Source of the DNA: Micavibrio sp. UBA6212
Lineage (GTDB): Bacteria; Pseudomonadota; Alphaproteobacteria; Micavibrionales; Micavibrionaceae
NCBI GenBank assembly: GCA_002421905.1
Contig: DISK01000002.1
Location: forward strand, 1-58,451
DNA: 58,451 nt
Reading direction: 5' to 3'
The notes under the pieces were generated by a model. That model was not told where the DNA came from. It saw nothing but the letters and a program-made list of their open reading frames with translations, and did not search any database. Below are positions 45,550 through 55,259 of this stretch, piece by piece. A program made the position numbers and the translations under genes. Position 1 is the first letter of the stretch. Every line of letters starts with the position of its first letter.

Positions 45550-46513
45550 GACGTCCCAGCCACTTACCGAAGAAGCCTTGAATGACATTACCTTTTTGGG
45601 CTTGTTTGTTTTTCTTCACACGCGATTCTATGTAATCATAGATATGTTCGGGAACCGATATTCCGCAATAGGTTTCAAGGCCTTTGAAACCGGGTGCATT
45701 GTTTGCTTCACAGACCTTGAATCCGTCCTTGGTATAAAGCAGGTCAATCCCTGCAATCTCCAATTCCAATGCTTCGGCTGTACCTATAGCAATCCGTTCT
45801 ATTTCAGGCGTGATTTCAACTGGAGTTCCGGCACCACCGCGGGTCAGGTTGGATTTGAAACTGCCATCCACTGATTTGCGTTCCATGCAGGCCAGAACTT
45901 TTTTCCCGACCACAAAGGCGCGAATGTCACGACCATGAGAGAATTCGATAAATTCCTGAAACAAAACTGGTGATTTATCGATACCCTGATGCACCATTAG
46001 TCCGGTAATATCACGAAGGTTATCTTTATTTTCGGACAAATAAACGCCACCACCTTGCGCGCCATTTAATGTTTTTACAACGACTGGAAAACCAATTTGT
46101 TGTTCAATCAATTCGGCATCCACCGGACATTTCGAGAACATGGTTTTTGGTACGGGGAGATTTTTTTCCGAGAGAATCTGCATACAGCGCAACTTGTCGA
46201 ATGATTTCTCAATTGATGCAGCACGGTTAATGACGGCCACACCATTTCTAAGCATATGACGCAAAATGGCCAGAGAGAGGTAGGTCTGCGTTGCGATTAA
46301 ACGAGTCATGATGGCGTCAGGTTGTTCTTCCGGTTTTCCATCAATAAATATTGTTCCTTTGGCACCGCCACCGCACATGATTTTGAATTGGGTTGGATCA
46401 TAAACCCGAACATCATGGCCTCGTTTTTGTCCTACTTCGAGGAAACGACGGCATTCATAGCTTTCGGATTCTGGACCATCACGTTCGCGATCCCACAAAA
46501 ACCATATCTTCAT
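45539..46513 (-). CDS. RimK-like ATP-grasp ligase
   Basis: 324 residues. ATP-grasp fold: FPVVVKTLNGAQGGGVYL (glycine-rich loop), LFQEFIEFSHGRDIRAFVVG, VKIKDG-like EIAGIDLLYTKDGFKVCEAN (Mg-binding Asp, Glu, Asn) and NNAPGFKGLE. It is closest to RimK-type alpha-L-glutamate ligases that add glutamate to proteins or small molecules; the acceptor is unknown. The N-terminus (MKIWFLWDRERDGPESESYE) is distinctive. Overlaps the next gene, so translationally coupled to the carbonic-anhydrase-like protein. Confidence 0.87.
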   Translation of the reverse strand: MKIWFLWDRERDGPESESYECRRFLEVGQKRGHDVRVYDPTQFKIMCGGGAKGTIFIDGKPEEQPDAIMTRLIATQTYLSLAILRHMLRNGVAVINRAASIEKSFDKLRCMQILSEKNLPVPKTMFSKCPVDAELIEQQIGFPVVVKTLNGAQGGGVYLSENKDNLRDITGLMVHQGIDKSPVLFQEFIEFSHGRDIRAFVVGKKVLACMERKSVDGSFKSNLTRGGAGTPVEITPEIERIAIGTAEALELEIAGIDLLYTKDGFKVCEANNAPGFKGLETYCGISVPEHIYDYIESRVKKNKQAQKGNVIQGFFGKWLGRHAA

Positions 46514-46597
46514 ATTATATTCCTTTCGTAAGCCAACCCTGTTCGTGCATTGTTTTTATAATTTTCATAGCGCATCCTCATTCGGGCAAGCAAAATC

Positions 46598-46618
46598 TTT
46601 ACCCGATTTAGGGGTAAA
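46598..46618. repeat. Inverted repeat upstream of the ATP-grasp gene
   Basis: TTTACCC (46598-46604) and GGGTAAA (46612-46618), 7-bp arms with a 7-nt loop, in the 171-bp gap between the SseB-like stop and the ATP-grasp start. An AAATC/GATTT context extends it slightly. Candidate operator or weak terminator; the rest of the gap shows no gene. Confidence 0.4.
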
Positions 46619-46684
46619 AATCAAATGCCAATGATTATGACAATATATGGCTGATATAGCGCCTTACAAGAGCTCTCATGCTTT

Positions 46685-47428
46685 TCAGGTTTTATCGTAG
46701 AATTTTATTCCTGTGCGTAACATCCCTTGCGACAGGTTCTCTCCTGCATCATCGGTCACATCAATGATCATAAAATTCAAGTCGTACCCTTCGGGCAACT
46801 CATCAAATGCGGCATTTAAGGCCATATTCAAAATGCCCCCATCGACTTCATCCTCTGTAGGCAGAATTCCAACCAGAATGGTTTTTTGTTCGGTCTGCAC
46901 GTCTTGGGCCAATGCCATAAATCCTTGGGATATATTCTGATCTTTCGAGAAAAATTCAGTCAAAACATTTTTAATCTGCACAGGATCATCTTCAACAACA
47001 CCGACGATTTTCAACGACTCTTCCTCAATATTTGTTAAACCAAAGTCGTTGAGAATATTGATAACGTCTTCGTGGCTAAAATGCAGCGGATGTTTTCCAA
47101 GCGGGTTGATCACCAGCTCCAGATCATCTTCTGCGACCAGAGAAAATACGTCCCATCCATCGATCGGCAATCCAGCATCCCCCTCTTCATCCCACAGCCC
47201 CATTTCTTTCAGTGATGTAAAAACAGGAACATAGCGTGTCCCATCATCAAGAACATGGACACTTAAGCCGATAGGATCATCTTCGCCAGTATCACCCTCC
47301 CCTTCATCATTTTCTCCCTCACATAGTGCAAGTAAAGTTGAGGACAGCAGCATCTGGATCATCTGAAAATCCAAAGATGGGTCTTTCCTTGCCAATCTTA
47401 TTTGTTTCTCTAGTTCAGCGTTATCCAT
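46685..47428 (-). CDS. SseB-like protein
   Basis: About 247 residues from the ATG at 47428, with AAGGA close upstream; a GTG four codons earlier is the alternative. The SseB N-terminal pattern YVPVFTSLKEMGLWDEEGDA and LVAEDDLELVINPLGKHPLH is clear, followed by the SseB C-terminal-like half (KTILVGILPTEDEVDGGILN, NFMIIDVTDDAGE). Highly acidic. SseB-family proteins affect serine sensitivity or rhodanese regulation in enterics; the biochemical role is unknown. 18-bp gap from the fadB-like start side, with which it shares direction (downstream). Confidence 0.8.
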   Translation of the reverse strand: MDNAELEKQIRLARKDPSLDFQMIQMLLSSTLLALCEGENDEGEGDTGEDDPIGLSVHVLDDGTRYVPVFTSLKEMGLWDEEGDAGLPIDGWDVFSLVAEDDLELVINPLGKHPLHFSHEDVINILNDFGLTNIEEESLKIVGVVEDDPVQIKNVLTEFFSKDQNISQGFMALAQDVQTEQKTILVGILPTEDEVDGGILNMALNAAFDELPEGYDLNFMIIDVTDDAGENLSQGMLRTGIKFYDKT

Positions 47429-47458
47429 TTTTTCCTTCACCCAGACAGAGCTCTATTT

Positions 47459-49816
47459 TTAGTTCCGGAGGGGCTTGCCCTTGTCGAGCATGTGTTCGAT
47501 ACGAGCAAGCGTTTCAGGATTTCTCGCGAGTTTCATAAATTCTTCACGTTCCAGTTTCAAAAGATCGTCTTCCTTGATAGGATTTGTCCAGTCAGCTTTG
47601 TCGCCACCGGACAAGACTTTTGCCAATGCATCGCAGACGACCACATCATAAGGAGACGCCTTGCCGGATTTTCTGAGATCAGCTACAGCCATATCAAGTG
47701 CCATTTTTCCTGTTGGACCCGCCAACCGTATTTCATTTTGTGGTTCTGGGGCTTTATAATTTTCAACCAGCTCCAAGGATTTTTTCTTGGCATCGAAAAG
47801 CAGTCGGTCACGATTCATGGTGATCCCATCGCTCTTTCTGAAATATCCGATTGATTTGGCTTCACTCGCGGATTTGGCAATCTGTGCCGTTCCGATAACT
47901 TCAAAAGCTTTGCGCGTTGCGCCCATTGGTGTGTTCTTCGGAGAAAACCACATTTGCTGTGCAGTCTCACGTTCTTCGGCTTGGAATCGCAAAATCATTT
48001 CCTTGCATCCGCCCCATCCCGGAATAAATCCGACACCGACCTCAACCAGACCACAATAAGTTTCGGCATGCGCCTGAACATGATCGGAATGCAGCAAGAT
48101 TTCACATCCACCACCCAGTGCCAGACCGCTTGGCGCGGAAACCACAGGGAATGGTGCAAATTTCAAGGATTTATAGGCCCGCTGCCCACCCGCGACCAAT
48201 TCTTCGATTTGTGGCCAGAGCGCAATATTGGCGGCAAATAAAGCCAATCCCAAATTGGCACCAGCAGAGAAAACCGACCCTTCGTTATAAACGACCAAAG
48301 CCTTATAGGTTTTTTCAGGGCCTGTGTTTTTAACCACCCAATCAATTGCGGCAAAGACCTGATCGTCCAGAGCGTTCATTTTGGCGGTGAATTCCAGACA
48401 CACAACACCATCGCCGATATCCCACACAGCAGCGCTGCCTGTTTTGAATGCGGGTTTAGAATTCAGTTTAATGTCTTTCAATAACAACACGCCATCAGCA
48501 CGGGTCAGCTTGTGATAGTTGCCATCTGTACCAAAGAAGAATTGTTGTCCCTCTTCAATCTTATAGAATGATCCGTCACCAACCTGTTCAACCAATTTAG
48601 GAACGGAGATATTCATTTTCTTGAGTTCACCTGCAAACCAAGCAGCGCCCAGTTCATCGATCATCTCGAACGGCCCGCGTTTCCAGTTGTAGCCCAGCCG
48701 CATGGCTTCATCGACATCATTGATGTTTCCGGCAATTTCCGGTACCAAAGATGCCGCATAGGCCAATGTCGGAAGCAGAACTTCATATGCATATTGCCCG
48801 CCGATATCTTCTGCGGTTACAACGGCGCGCAACCCTTGTTTTCCAGCATCAACCGAAGCCAGACCTGATATTTTATCGGCCAGTCTATAATCACTTTCGG
48901 CAAATGTATCGGCAGAGAGTTTCAAAGCCTGTTTTTTACGTTTGTCATCAAGGCGATAAAAGCCGCCCTTGCCTTTGCGTCCTGTATAGCCTGCGGCGAT
49001 CAGGCCATGAATAAAAGGGAAGTCCTTATAGATTTTCCGATATTCATCATTCTCCGGCAATGTCGAGAGCATTGAATCTGCCAGTTTCGGCATTAGATCG
49101 ACACCAACCAGATCAATCAAACCAAAAATCCCGGTTTTGGGAATCCCAACCGGTTTTGACATGACAGCATCAGCGATTTCAATCGGCACATTTTTTTCAA
49201 CGGCGACATTGACGCCCATCTGCATCCAGAATACGCCCAGACGGTTGGCGATAAATCCGGGTGTATCGTGGCATGTCACAACACCTTTGCCCAATTTCAC
49301 GTCGCAGAAATTTGCAACTTCCCTGATAATTTCAGGACGCGTGTCTTTGCCCGTCACCAACTCCAAAAGACGCATATAACGCGGTGGATTAAAGAAGTGC
49401 GTGATTAGAAAGTCACTGGCAAATTCCTTACCAAATGGCTCAACCAGATTTTGCAGCGGAATGGTCGAGGTGTTGGATGAAATTATCGAACCTTTTTTAC
49501 GCACAGCGTTCAGTTTTTCATAGGTTGCATGTTTGATCTTGATATCTTCCAGAACAACCTCAATGATCCAGTCAACGTCTTTCAATAAATCCAGATCATC
49601 ATCAAGATTTCCTGTTGTGATAAGCTTGGCATTTTTAGGATGCATGAATGGGGCTGGGTCGGTTTTGAGCATTTTCTCAACCGCACCTTTGGCCAAGTCT
49701 TTATCCGGCAACTTGATATCGAGCAAGACAACAGGTACGCCCGCATTTGCCACTTGGGCGGCAATACCCGAGCCCATAACACCTGAACCAATCACGGCAA
49801 TTTTATTGATGGTCAT
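47459..49816 (-). CDS. 3-hydroxyacyl-CoA dehydrogenase/enoyl-CoA hydratase (FadN/FadB type)
   Basis: Bifunctional beta-oxidation enzyme, 785 residues. The dehydrogenase comes first (NAD motif VIGSGVMGSGIAAQVANAGV; catalytic region FLITHFFNPPRYMRLLELVT), then the hydratase near 500-650 (APSGLALGGGCEILLHSDHV and GLVEVGVGFIPGWGG with the catalytic Glu). This order is that of Bacillus FadN rather than E. coli FadB, where the hydratase is N-terminal. Starts 3 bp after the thiolase gene, its partner in the last step. Length is normal for the type. Confidence 0.93.
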   Translation of the reverse strand: MTINKIAVIGSGVMGSGIAAQVANAGVPVVLLDIKLPDKDLAKGAVEKMLKTDPAPFMHPKNAKLITTGNLDDDLDLLKDVDWIIEVVLEDIKIKHATYEKLNAVRKKGSIISSNTSTIPLQNLVEPFGKEFASDFLITHFFNPPRYMRLLELVTGKDTRPEIIREVANFCDVKLGKGVVTCHDTPGFIANRLGVFWMQMGVNVAVEKNVPIEIADAVMSKPVGIPKTGIFGLIDLVGVDLMPKLADSMLSTLPENDEYRKIYKDFPFIHGLIAAGYTGRKGKGGFYRLDDKRKKQALKLSADTFAESDYRLADKISGLASVDAGKQGLRAVVTAEDIGGQYAYEVLLPTLAYAASLVPEIAGNINDVDEAMRLGYNWKRGPFEMIDELGAAWFAGELKKMNISVPKLVEQVGDGSFYKIEEGQQFFFGTDGNYHKLTRADGVLLLKDIKLNSKPAFKTGSAAVWDIGDGVVCLEFTAKMNALDDQVFAAIDWVVKNTGPEKTYKALVVYNEGSVFSAGANLGLALFAANIALWPQIEELVAGGQRAYKSLKFAPFPVVSAPSGLALGGGCEILLHSDHVQAHAETYCGLVEVGVGFIPGWGGCKEMILRFQAEERETAQQMWFSPKNTPMGATRKAFEVIGTAQIAKSASEAKSIGYFRKSDGITMNRDRLLFDAKKKSLELVENYKAPEPQNEIRLAGPTGKMALDMAVADLRKSGKASPYDVVVCDALAKVLSGGDKADWTNPIKEDDLLKLEREEFMKLARNPETLARIEHMLDKGKPLRN

Positions 49817-49819
49817 GCG

Positions 49820-50947
49820 TTACACTTTCTCCAAAATGATTGCTGTTCCTTGACCGCCGCCGATACACATGGTGGCTAGACCAAATTTTTTGTTTTCGCG
49901 TTGCATGAGCGTAGCCAGTTTTCCGGTGATCCGCGCACCAGATGCCCCCAGCGGATGGCCAAGTGCAATCGCACCACCATCAATATTGACTCGTGAAAGG
50001 TCGGCACCCAGCTCTTTGAGGACGGATAAAGACTGAGCGGCAAAAGCTTCGTTGAGTTCGATCAAATCAATATCAGCCAAGGACAAGCCTGCGCGTTCCA
50101 GTGCTTTCTTGGTGGCGGGAACTGGGCCAATGCCCATGATTTCTGCGGCACATCCGGATACAGCAACAGATTTAATCCGTGCCAAAATCGGCAAGCCATT
50201 TTTTCTGGCATAGTCTTCAGAGGCAACCAACACAGCGGATGCTCCATCGGTCAAGGGGGACGCGGTTCCTGCGGTCACCGTACCTTTTTCATCGAAGGCC
50301 AGTTTCAATCCTGCCAATGTTTCCAAAGTCGTTTCGGGGCGAATACACCCGTCTTCACTGACACCGTCAATTGTTACGATTTCATCTTTGAACTTTCCGC
50401 TTTGCGCTGCGACCGAAGCTTTTTGTTGGGAGCCGAGGGCAAACTCTTCCTGTTCAAGGCGCGAGATATTATATTTGTTGGCAAGATTTTCTGCTGTCTC
50501 CCCCATACCCATATAGGCTTGCGGATAAATATCCTTCATGGCCGGATTGGGCATTGGATTAAATCCACCCATCGGGATACGGGACATAGACTCAACACCA
50601 GCGCATAAGAACACATCTCCCGCCCCCATCTGGATATATCCAGCGGCCATTTGGATGGTGGTCATGGATGATCCGCAAAAGCGGTTTACTGTCGCACCTG
50701 CAATACGGTTTGGAAGACCCGCCAGATTAACGACAATACGGGCAATATTAAATCCCTGCTCTGCCTCAGGAAAAGCACATCCCATTAACAAATCCTCGAT
50801 ATGTTCGGGATTAACTCCAGTTTCTTTGACCAAAGCCTGAATAACCGTTGCCGCCATGTCGTCGGGTCTGGTTTTCGCCAAAGCGCCTTTATTGGCAAAG
50901 GTAAACGGGGAGCGCTTGTATCCGCAGATGACGACGGGTGTTTGCAT
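49820..50947 (-). CDS. fadA: Acetyl-CoA acyltransferase (thiolase, FadA type)
   Basis: Final thiolytic step of beta-oxidation. 375 residues: NRFCGSSMTTIQMAAG (acyl-carrying Cys near 90), GGAIALGHPLGASGAR (His) and MCIGGGQGTAIILEKV (second Cys) are all present. AGGAG site before the ATG. Leads the fadA-fadB operon; the next plus-strand gene begins 262 bp away, a gap that contains a possible -10 and a palindrome. Confidence 0.95.
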   Translation of the reverse strand: MQTPVVICGYKRSPFTFANKGALAKTRPDDMAATVIQALVKETGVNPEHIEDLLMGCAFPEAEQGFNIARIVVNLAGLPNRIAGATVNRFCGSSMTTIQMAAGYIQMGAGDVFLCAGVESMSRIPMGGFNPMPNPAMKDIYPQAYMGMGETAENLANKYNISRLEQEEFALGSQQKASVAAQSGKFKDEIVTIDGVSEDGCIRPETTLETLAGLKLAFDEKGTVTAGTASPLTDGASAVLVASEDYARKNGLPILARIKSVAVSGCAAEIMGIGPVPATKKALERAGLSLADIDLIELNEAFAAQSLSVLKELGADLSRVNIDGGAIALGHPLGASGARITGKLATLMQRENKKFGLATMCIGGGQGTAIILEKV

Positions 50948-51000
50948 AAGAGGGGTTCTCCTGAAATTGGGGAGGTGAAAAAGACAACACTATCATACTA

Positions 51001-51016
51001 AAAGTTAATAAACTTT
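51001..51016. promoter_or_regulatory. Candidate operator upstream of fadA
   Basis: AAAGTTAATAAACTTT, a 6-4-6 palindrome about 55 bp before the fadA start, just upstream of a possible minus-strand -10 TATGAT (50992-50997). The -35 is poor, so a regulator site here is plausible but unproven. The rest of the 262-bp gap shows no gene. Confidence 0.4.
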
Positions 51017-51209
51017 CCTAGGGCTATCATCCCTTCCTTTCCACTATATTGCCTTGTCATCTGGGCATTTCTTCGTGCTCTGCGTTCTGATTGCACATCC
51101 ATGAAACATAACTAAAACATTTTCTTATCCGTTCGAAAACCTTTGACAGAAGGAATAAAATCAGGCAATCAAGCCATAGAACTTTTCTTTATTTTAAGGA
51201 GTTAGCGGC

Positions 51210-51629
51210 ATGAACGCCACTGTAGATGACCCACGCGGTCTGAAACGTATTTGTACGAGTTGCGGCACACGTTTTTTTGATTTGAACAAACGCCCGATTA
51301 TATGCCCGTCTTGCGGTACAGAGTTTACCGGAGAGGTCAAAATAAAAGCCAGACGTGGTCGCGCAGTGGCTGATGACACGACGGAAGATACGCAAGTTTC
51401 CAAGGAAACCGAGGTCGATGAAGAAGATTTGATCGAAGAGGAAGTCGAGGAAGCCGAGACTGTCAGCCTCGAAGATGCTGCAGAAATCGAAGACTTGGAC
51501 GATGACGACGACGATATAGAGGTCGATCTAGACGAGGATCTTGATGATGACGATCTGGATGTCGATCTGGATGATGATCTGGATGACGACGATGATCTGG
51601 ATGTCGATCTGGAAGAAGACGAAAAATAG
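51210..51629 (+). CDS. TIGR02300 (FYDLN-type) zinc-ribbon acidic protein
   Basis: 139 residues. The N-terminal 45 form a zinc ribbon (ICTSCGTRFFDLNKRPIICP, then CGTEF; two CxxC pairs) matching the alphaproteobacterial FYDLN family, here FFDLN. The remainder is almost pure Asp/Glu with Val/Leu repeats (DDDLDVDLDDDLDDDDDLDV), so intrinsically disordered. AAGGAG site upstream. Function unknown. The prmA ATG is 2 bases beyond the stop, so translation is coupled. Confidence 0.9.
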   Translation: MNATVDDPRGLKRICTSCGTRFFDLNKRPIICPSCGTEFTGEVKIKARRGRAVADDTTEDTQVSKETEVDEEDLIEEEVEEAETVSLEDAAEIEDLDDDDDDIEVDLDEDLDDDDLDVDLDDDLDDDDDLDVDLEEDEK

Positions 51630-51631
51630 AG

Positions 51632-52552
51632 ATGAAAGACAATACAAACCTGATTAGTCTGTATCTGTCTTTTGACGTCCCATTGGATGATAATATCGTT
51701 ATGAAAATGGCCTCGCTTCTTGATGACGAGGCCATCTCTACATCTTGGGAAAAGCATATTGTAGATGGGCAGGATACTGGATGGACGGTTATGTGGGTTC
51801 TTCCTGCCCTACCTGATATCAAAAGCCTATCCAAATCCTTGAAGAAAATCTCTAAAATCGATATTTCGGAAGACCATTTTGCGTGGCAACCGGTTCCGGA
51901 TGTCAATTGGCTCGAAGAATCCTACCGCTCTTTTCCTCCTTTCAAAGTGGGGCCTTTCTATATTTATGGCAGCCATCATAAAGACCCTGCCCCAAAAGGC
52001 CTTATCCCCTTGCAAATTGATGCGGCAACGGCTTTCGGGTCGGGAGAGCATGGAACAACACGCGGCTGCCTGGAAGCGTTGGTTAAGCTGCATAAATCAG
52101 GTTTCAAGCCAAAAACTATTCTGGATATGGGTGCGGGCTCTGGCATTCTGGCAATTGCCGCCTATAAACTCTGGAAAAAGCCGGTTCTGGCTGTTGATAT
52201 TGATAAAGAGGCAACGGTCGTAGCCTGTCGCCATCGGCGAATCAATAAACTTCCCGCAGGGGAAAAAGGGATGACCTGTGTCACCGGAGATGGATATCAT
52301 GCCCGCGCCGTTACCAGACAAACCAAAGGCTTTGATCTGATTATCGCTAATATTTTGGCAGGGCCTTTGGTTCATATGGCCCCCGACCTTACTGCCAGCC
52401 TTTCGAAAAATGGCAAGGCGATCCTGTCCGGCCTTTTGATCGAGCAAGAAGATGGCGTTCTCAAGGCACACAAAGCTTGTGGATTAGGTCGTCCGACACG
52501 CCTGCCTCGAGGAGAATGGCAAACTCTGATCCTGAATAAATCCCCAGTATAA
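51632..52552 (+). CDS. prmA: Ribosomal protein L11 methyltransferase PrmA
   Basis: Trimethylates lysines of L11. 306 residues with the PrmA fold: substrate-binding N-terminal part (YLSFDVPLDDNIVMKMASLL), then ATAFGSGEHGTTRGCLEAL, SAM motif ILDMGAGSGILAIAAYKLW and DLIIANILAGPLVHMAPDL (NPPF-equivalent), and GLLIEQEDGV. Follows TIGR02300 almost without gap. Full length. Confidence 0.95.
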   Translation: MKDNTNLISLYLSFDVPLDDNIVMKMASLLDDEAISTSWEKHIVDGQDTGWTVMWVLPALPDIKSLSKSLKKISKIDISEDHFAWQPVPDVNWLEESYRSFPPFKVGPFYIYGSHHKDPAPKGLIPLQIDAATAFGSGEHGTTRGCLEALVKLHKSGFKPKTILDMGAGSGILAIAAYKLWKKPVLAVDIDKEATVVACRHRRINKLPAGEKGMTCVTGDGYHARAVTRQTKGFDLIIANILAGPLVHMAPDLTASLSKNGKAILSGLLIEQEDGVLKAHKACGLGRPTRLPRGEWQTLILNKSPV

Positions 52553-52613
52553 ATTTTACTACTTTCAATTTATCCGTGCATGCGTTGTTAAGCATATATT
52601 TACCGGAAATCTA

Positions 52614-54854
52614 TTGAATAATAGTATGATTAACCCCGTTAGAACCATCTACGGGTCAAATTCTCTTGGCCCGGTTTTCTCTCTGAAGGAAATGATTCTT
52701 CTGACCGCTATGTTTATTGTGACGGGGTTTCTCTTTGTACGCTCCTTCCAGACTTATACTTATGAGCACAATCAGGTTCTGGATGATGTTTATGTTCTTG
52801 GAACACTTTATGATCAATATAGCATTTTGCTTGATACAATTTCAGAACACCATGACGTGGTGGTTACAAGTGAACAAATCACTTCGCAAAGACTCCGTTT
52901 GCAATCTCTCAATGATCGCTTGAAATTTGACTTTCATCAACTCAATGAAAAAACCGAAGAAAACCCCCTGTCCAATTTTCTGGAAGATATTTTCTTTCCC
53001 CAACAACACGACCAAAATCAATTGGACAGATTCTTCAAGAATTATCTGATTTATACAGACCAACTTGCAAAAATTGATTTTGAGACACAAAAAAAGGAAG
53101 CCTATCATTCCACATCCGAAGATATTCCTGCAATTTTGAAGGATCTCTACACCAGCACAAGATCACAACAAGAAGTATATATCAGGATAGCCATGGTCTA
53201 TCAGACTTCGACTTACGCCATGATTATTTTGATTGTCACCACAATCAGTTTGTTTTTACTTCGCAAATATGCATTTCAGCGCTCCAATGCTCTCCGCTAT
53301 TCTCAGGCCAAGTCGGAATTTCTAGCCAATATGAGCCATGAAATCCGCACCCCCTTAAACGGAATTGTTGGCATGGCTGATCTGTTACGAGAGACAAATT
53401 TGACAGATGAACAAAAAACATATGTTGAAGCCCTCAACTCTTCGGCCAACAGCTTAACTGATCTGGTCAATGATGTTCTTGATATCTCCAAAATTGAATC
53501 AGGAAAGATGCCGACCGAATTCACACATTTCCATTTACTGGAATTACTGCATTATACCTTACCCGTTGTTACTCTCGCAGCCAGCGAAAAGAATGTCGAA
53601 ATTCAAACCGATATTCCAGAGGATTTTCACGCGGAGTATCTTGGGGATCCAACACATATCAAGCAAATTCTGGTAAACCTGATCGGCAATGCCATCAAGT
53701 TTACCGAGGAAGGACATGTCAAAATTTCTTTGATGGATGATAGTTCAGGTCATATCCGTTTCGAAATTGAAGATACCGGGATCGGAATCCCCGAAGAAAA
53801 ACTATCCAGCCTATTTGAAAAATTTTCCCAAGGAGATGTCACCATCAACCGCAAATACGGGGGAACCGGTCTTGGTCTTGCTATTTGCAAGCGTCTTGCA
53901 GAATTGATGGGGGGACAAGTTGGATTTCAAACCAACACCTTTGGTGGATCAACATTCTGGTTCTCTGTTCCACTTGAAAAACTTCCGGCAGGCTCGGTTC
54001 CAAAGAAAGCCACAGCCCCATTGGACAAGAACGAGGAAATGATTTTTTCTGGACAGCATATTCTGCTGGTCGAAGACAACCTGGTGAACCAGATTTATGC
54101 CACAAAAATTCTACGTTCTATGGGGTGTATTACCAGCATTGCCAATAGCGGGTTAGAGGCTCTGAAGAAAATCACTGCAAATCACGAGAATTTTCAAGCA
54201 ATTTTAATGGATTGCCGGATGCCGGAGATGGATGGATACGAAGCCTCCAGACGCATACGTGCCTTTGAATCCGAACATCACCTCCTCCCTATCCCTATTC
54301 TGGCTTTGACCGCAAACGCCATGAAAGGTGATGAGGACTTATGTTTTGATGCAGGTATGGACGATTATCTTAGCAAGCCGGTCAAGAAAGACCTCTTGAA
54401 AGAGAAGCTGACCCAGTGGCTTGGGGGACATACTGTTTCCATACCTGAAGAATTGCTAAAAGAGGCAAGCCTCTCTGATATTCCAAATAATATTTCACTT
54501 GAAGAATCCGACAAGAACCTGATCAACTGGGAAGACTTTTCCGAACTGGAATTGGTTATGGGCCCTGATTTTAATATTCTACTGTCACAATTTATATCCA
54601 GCATTCCAGAATATCTTGACCAGATGAAATCGGATATCTTGACTGGTAACACGCATAGCCTCTCTGACACGGCACACACCTTAAAATCTTCATCTGCCAT
54701 GTTCGGAGCTCATGACTTAAGTCAAATGGCCTTTCTCATGGAGAAGCACGACCTTCATTTTGACACTGCGGAAAGGTTACTGTCTCATATGGATCAACTG
54801 GAGGTCACAGCCTATAAAACAAAACTTTCTTTAATGAGAAGAGATTCAAAATAG
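52614..54854 (+). CDS. Hybrid sensor histidine kinase with REC and HPt domains
   Basis: 746 residues. Two membrane helices (about 23-42 and 197-217) flank a periplasmic helical sensor of some 150 residues (with repeated Gln/His/Asp), then HisKA (FLANMSHEIRTPLNGIVGMA, His242), HATPase (ILVNLIGNAIKFTEEG, EIEDTGIGIPEEKL, GGTGLGLAICKRLAELMGG), a receiver (ILLVEDNLVNQIYA, phospho-acceptor Asp533 in LMDCRMPEMDGYEA) and an HPt domain (SDTAHTLKSSSAMFGAHDL, His688). This is a full phosphorelay in one chain. Start is TTG (GGA 6 bases upstream) or the ATG at 52626. The next gene is a lone receiver, its likely output. Confidence 0.93.
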   Translation: MNNSMINPVRTIYGSNSLGPVFSLKEMILLTAMFIVTGFLFVRSFQTYTYEHNQVLDDVYVLGTLYDQYSILLDTISEHHDVVVTSEQITSQRLRLQSLNDRLKFDFHQLNEKTEENPLSNFLEDIFFPQQHDQNQLDRFFKNYLIYTDQLAKIDFETQKKEAYHSTSEDIPAILKDLYTSTRSQQEVYIRIAMVYQTSTYAMIILIVTTISLFLLRKYAFQRSNALRYSQAKSEFLANMSHEIRTPLNGIVGMADLLRETNLTDEQKTYVEALNSSANSLTDLVNDVLDISKIESGKMPTEFTHFHLLELLHYTLPVVTLAASEKNVEIQTDIPEDFHAEYLGDPTHIKQILVNLIGNAIKFTEEGHVKISLMDDSSGHIRFEIEDTGIGIPEEKLSSLFEKFSQGDVTINRKYGGTGLGLAICKRLAELMGGQVGFQTNTFGGSTFWFSVPLEKLPAGSVPKKATAPLDKNEEMIFSGQHILLVEDNLVNQIYATKILRSMGCITSIANSGLEALKKITANHENFQAILMDCRMPEMDGYEASRRIRAFESEHHLLPIPILALTANAMKGDEDLCFDAGMDDYLSKPVKKDLLKEKLTQWLGGHTVSIPEELLKEASLSDIPNNISLEESDKNLINWEDFSELELVMGPDFNILLSQFISSIPEYLDQMKSDILTGNTHSLSDTAHTLKSSSAMFGAHDLSQMAFLMEKHDLHFDTAERLLSHMDQLEVTAYKTKLSLMRRDSK

Positions 54855-55259
54855 ATGGAAAATGCAGCTCCTTATAAAATCCTTCATGTTGATGACGACC
54901 ATGTCATGCGCCTGATGACCAAGACTGCCCTGTCCCGCAGTTCTATAGACTTCTCGGTTGAGAGTTGTGCTTCCGCCAAAGAAGCCCTCGAAAAAATCCC
55001 CTCATTCTCGCCTGATATCCTGCTGATTGATATGGTCATGCCCATTATGGATGGGATCATGCTTTTGCAGACCGTTCGTAACAAAGAGTGGCGTTTTCAA
55101 AAAATACCGGCGGTTTTTATTACCGGAAAAGAAATGGGGATTATCGATGAGAGAGAAAAACTGGAACCTATTCTTGGCATTATATTGAAACCATTCTCTC
55201 CGACTTTACTAGGAGAAGATCTTCTGAATTTGTGGAAAACATACCATAATGGTATTTAA
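54855..55259 (+). CDS. Single-domain response regulator
   Basis: 134 residues, one receiver domain and no output domain. Acidic pocket VDDDH (Asp13/14), phospho-acceptor Asp59 in LIDMVMPIMDG, Thr90 in FITGK and Lys112 in LKPF. The ATG directly follows the stop of the hybrid kinase, so it should take phosphate from the kinase HPt His688. The output is a protein partner or a further relay. Its end overlaps the convergent sigma gene by 4 bp. Confidence 0.93.
   Translation: MENAAPYKILHVDDDHVMRLMTKTALSRSSIDFSVESCASAKEALEKIPSFSPDILLIDMVMPIMDGIMLLQTVRNKEWRFQKIPAVFITGKEMGIIDEREKLEPILGIILKPFSPTLLGEDLLNLWKTYHNGI

Noticed and set aside
51463..51906. Long frames opposite the acidic TIGR02300 tail (Ser/Arg-rich)
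   Set aside because: Artefact of Asp/Glu repeat codons read in reverse.
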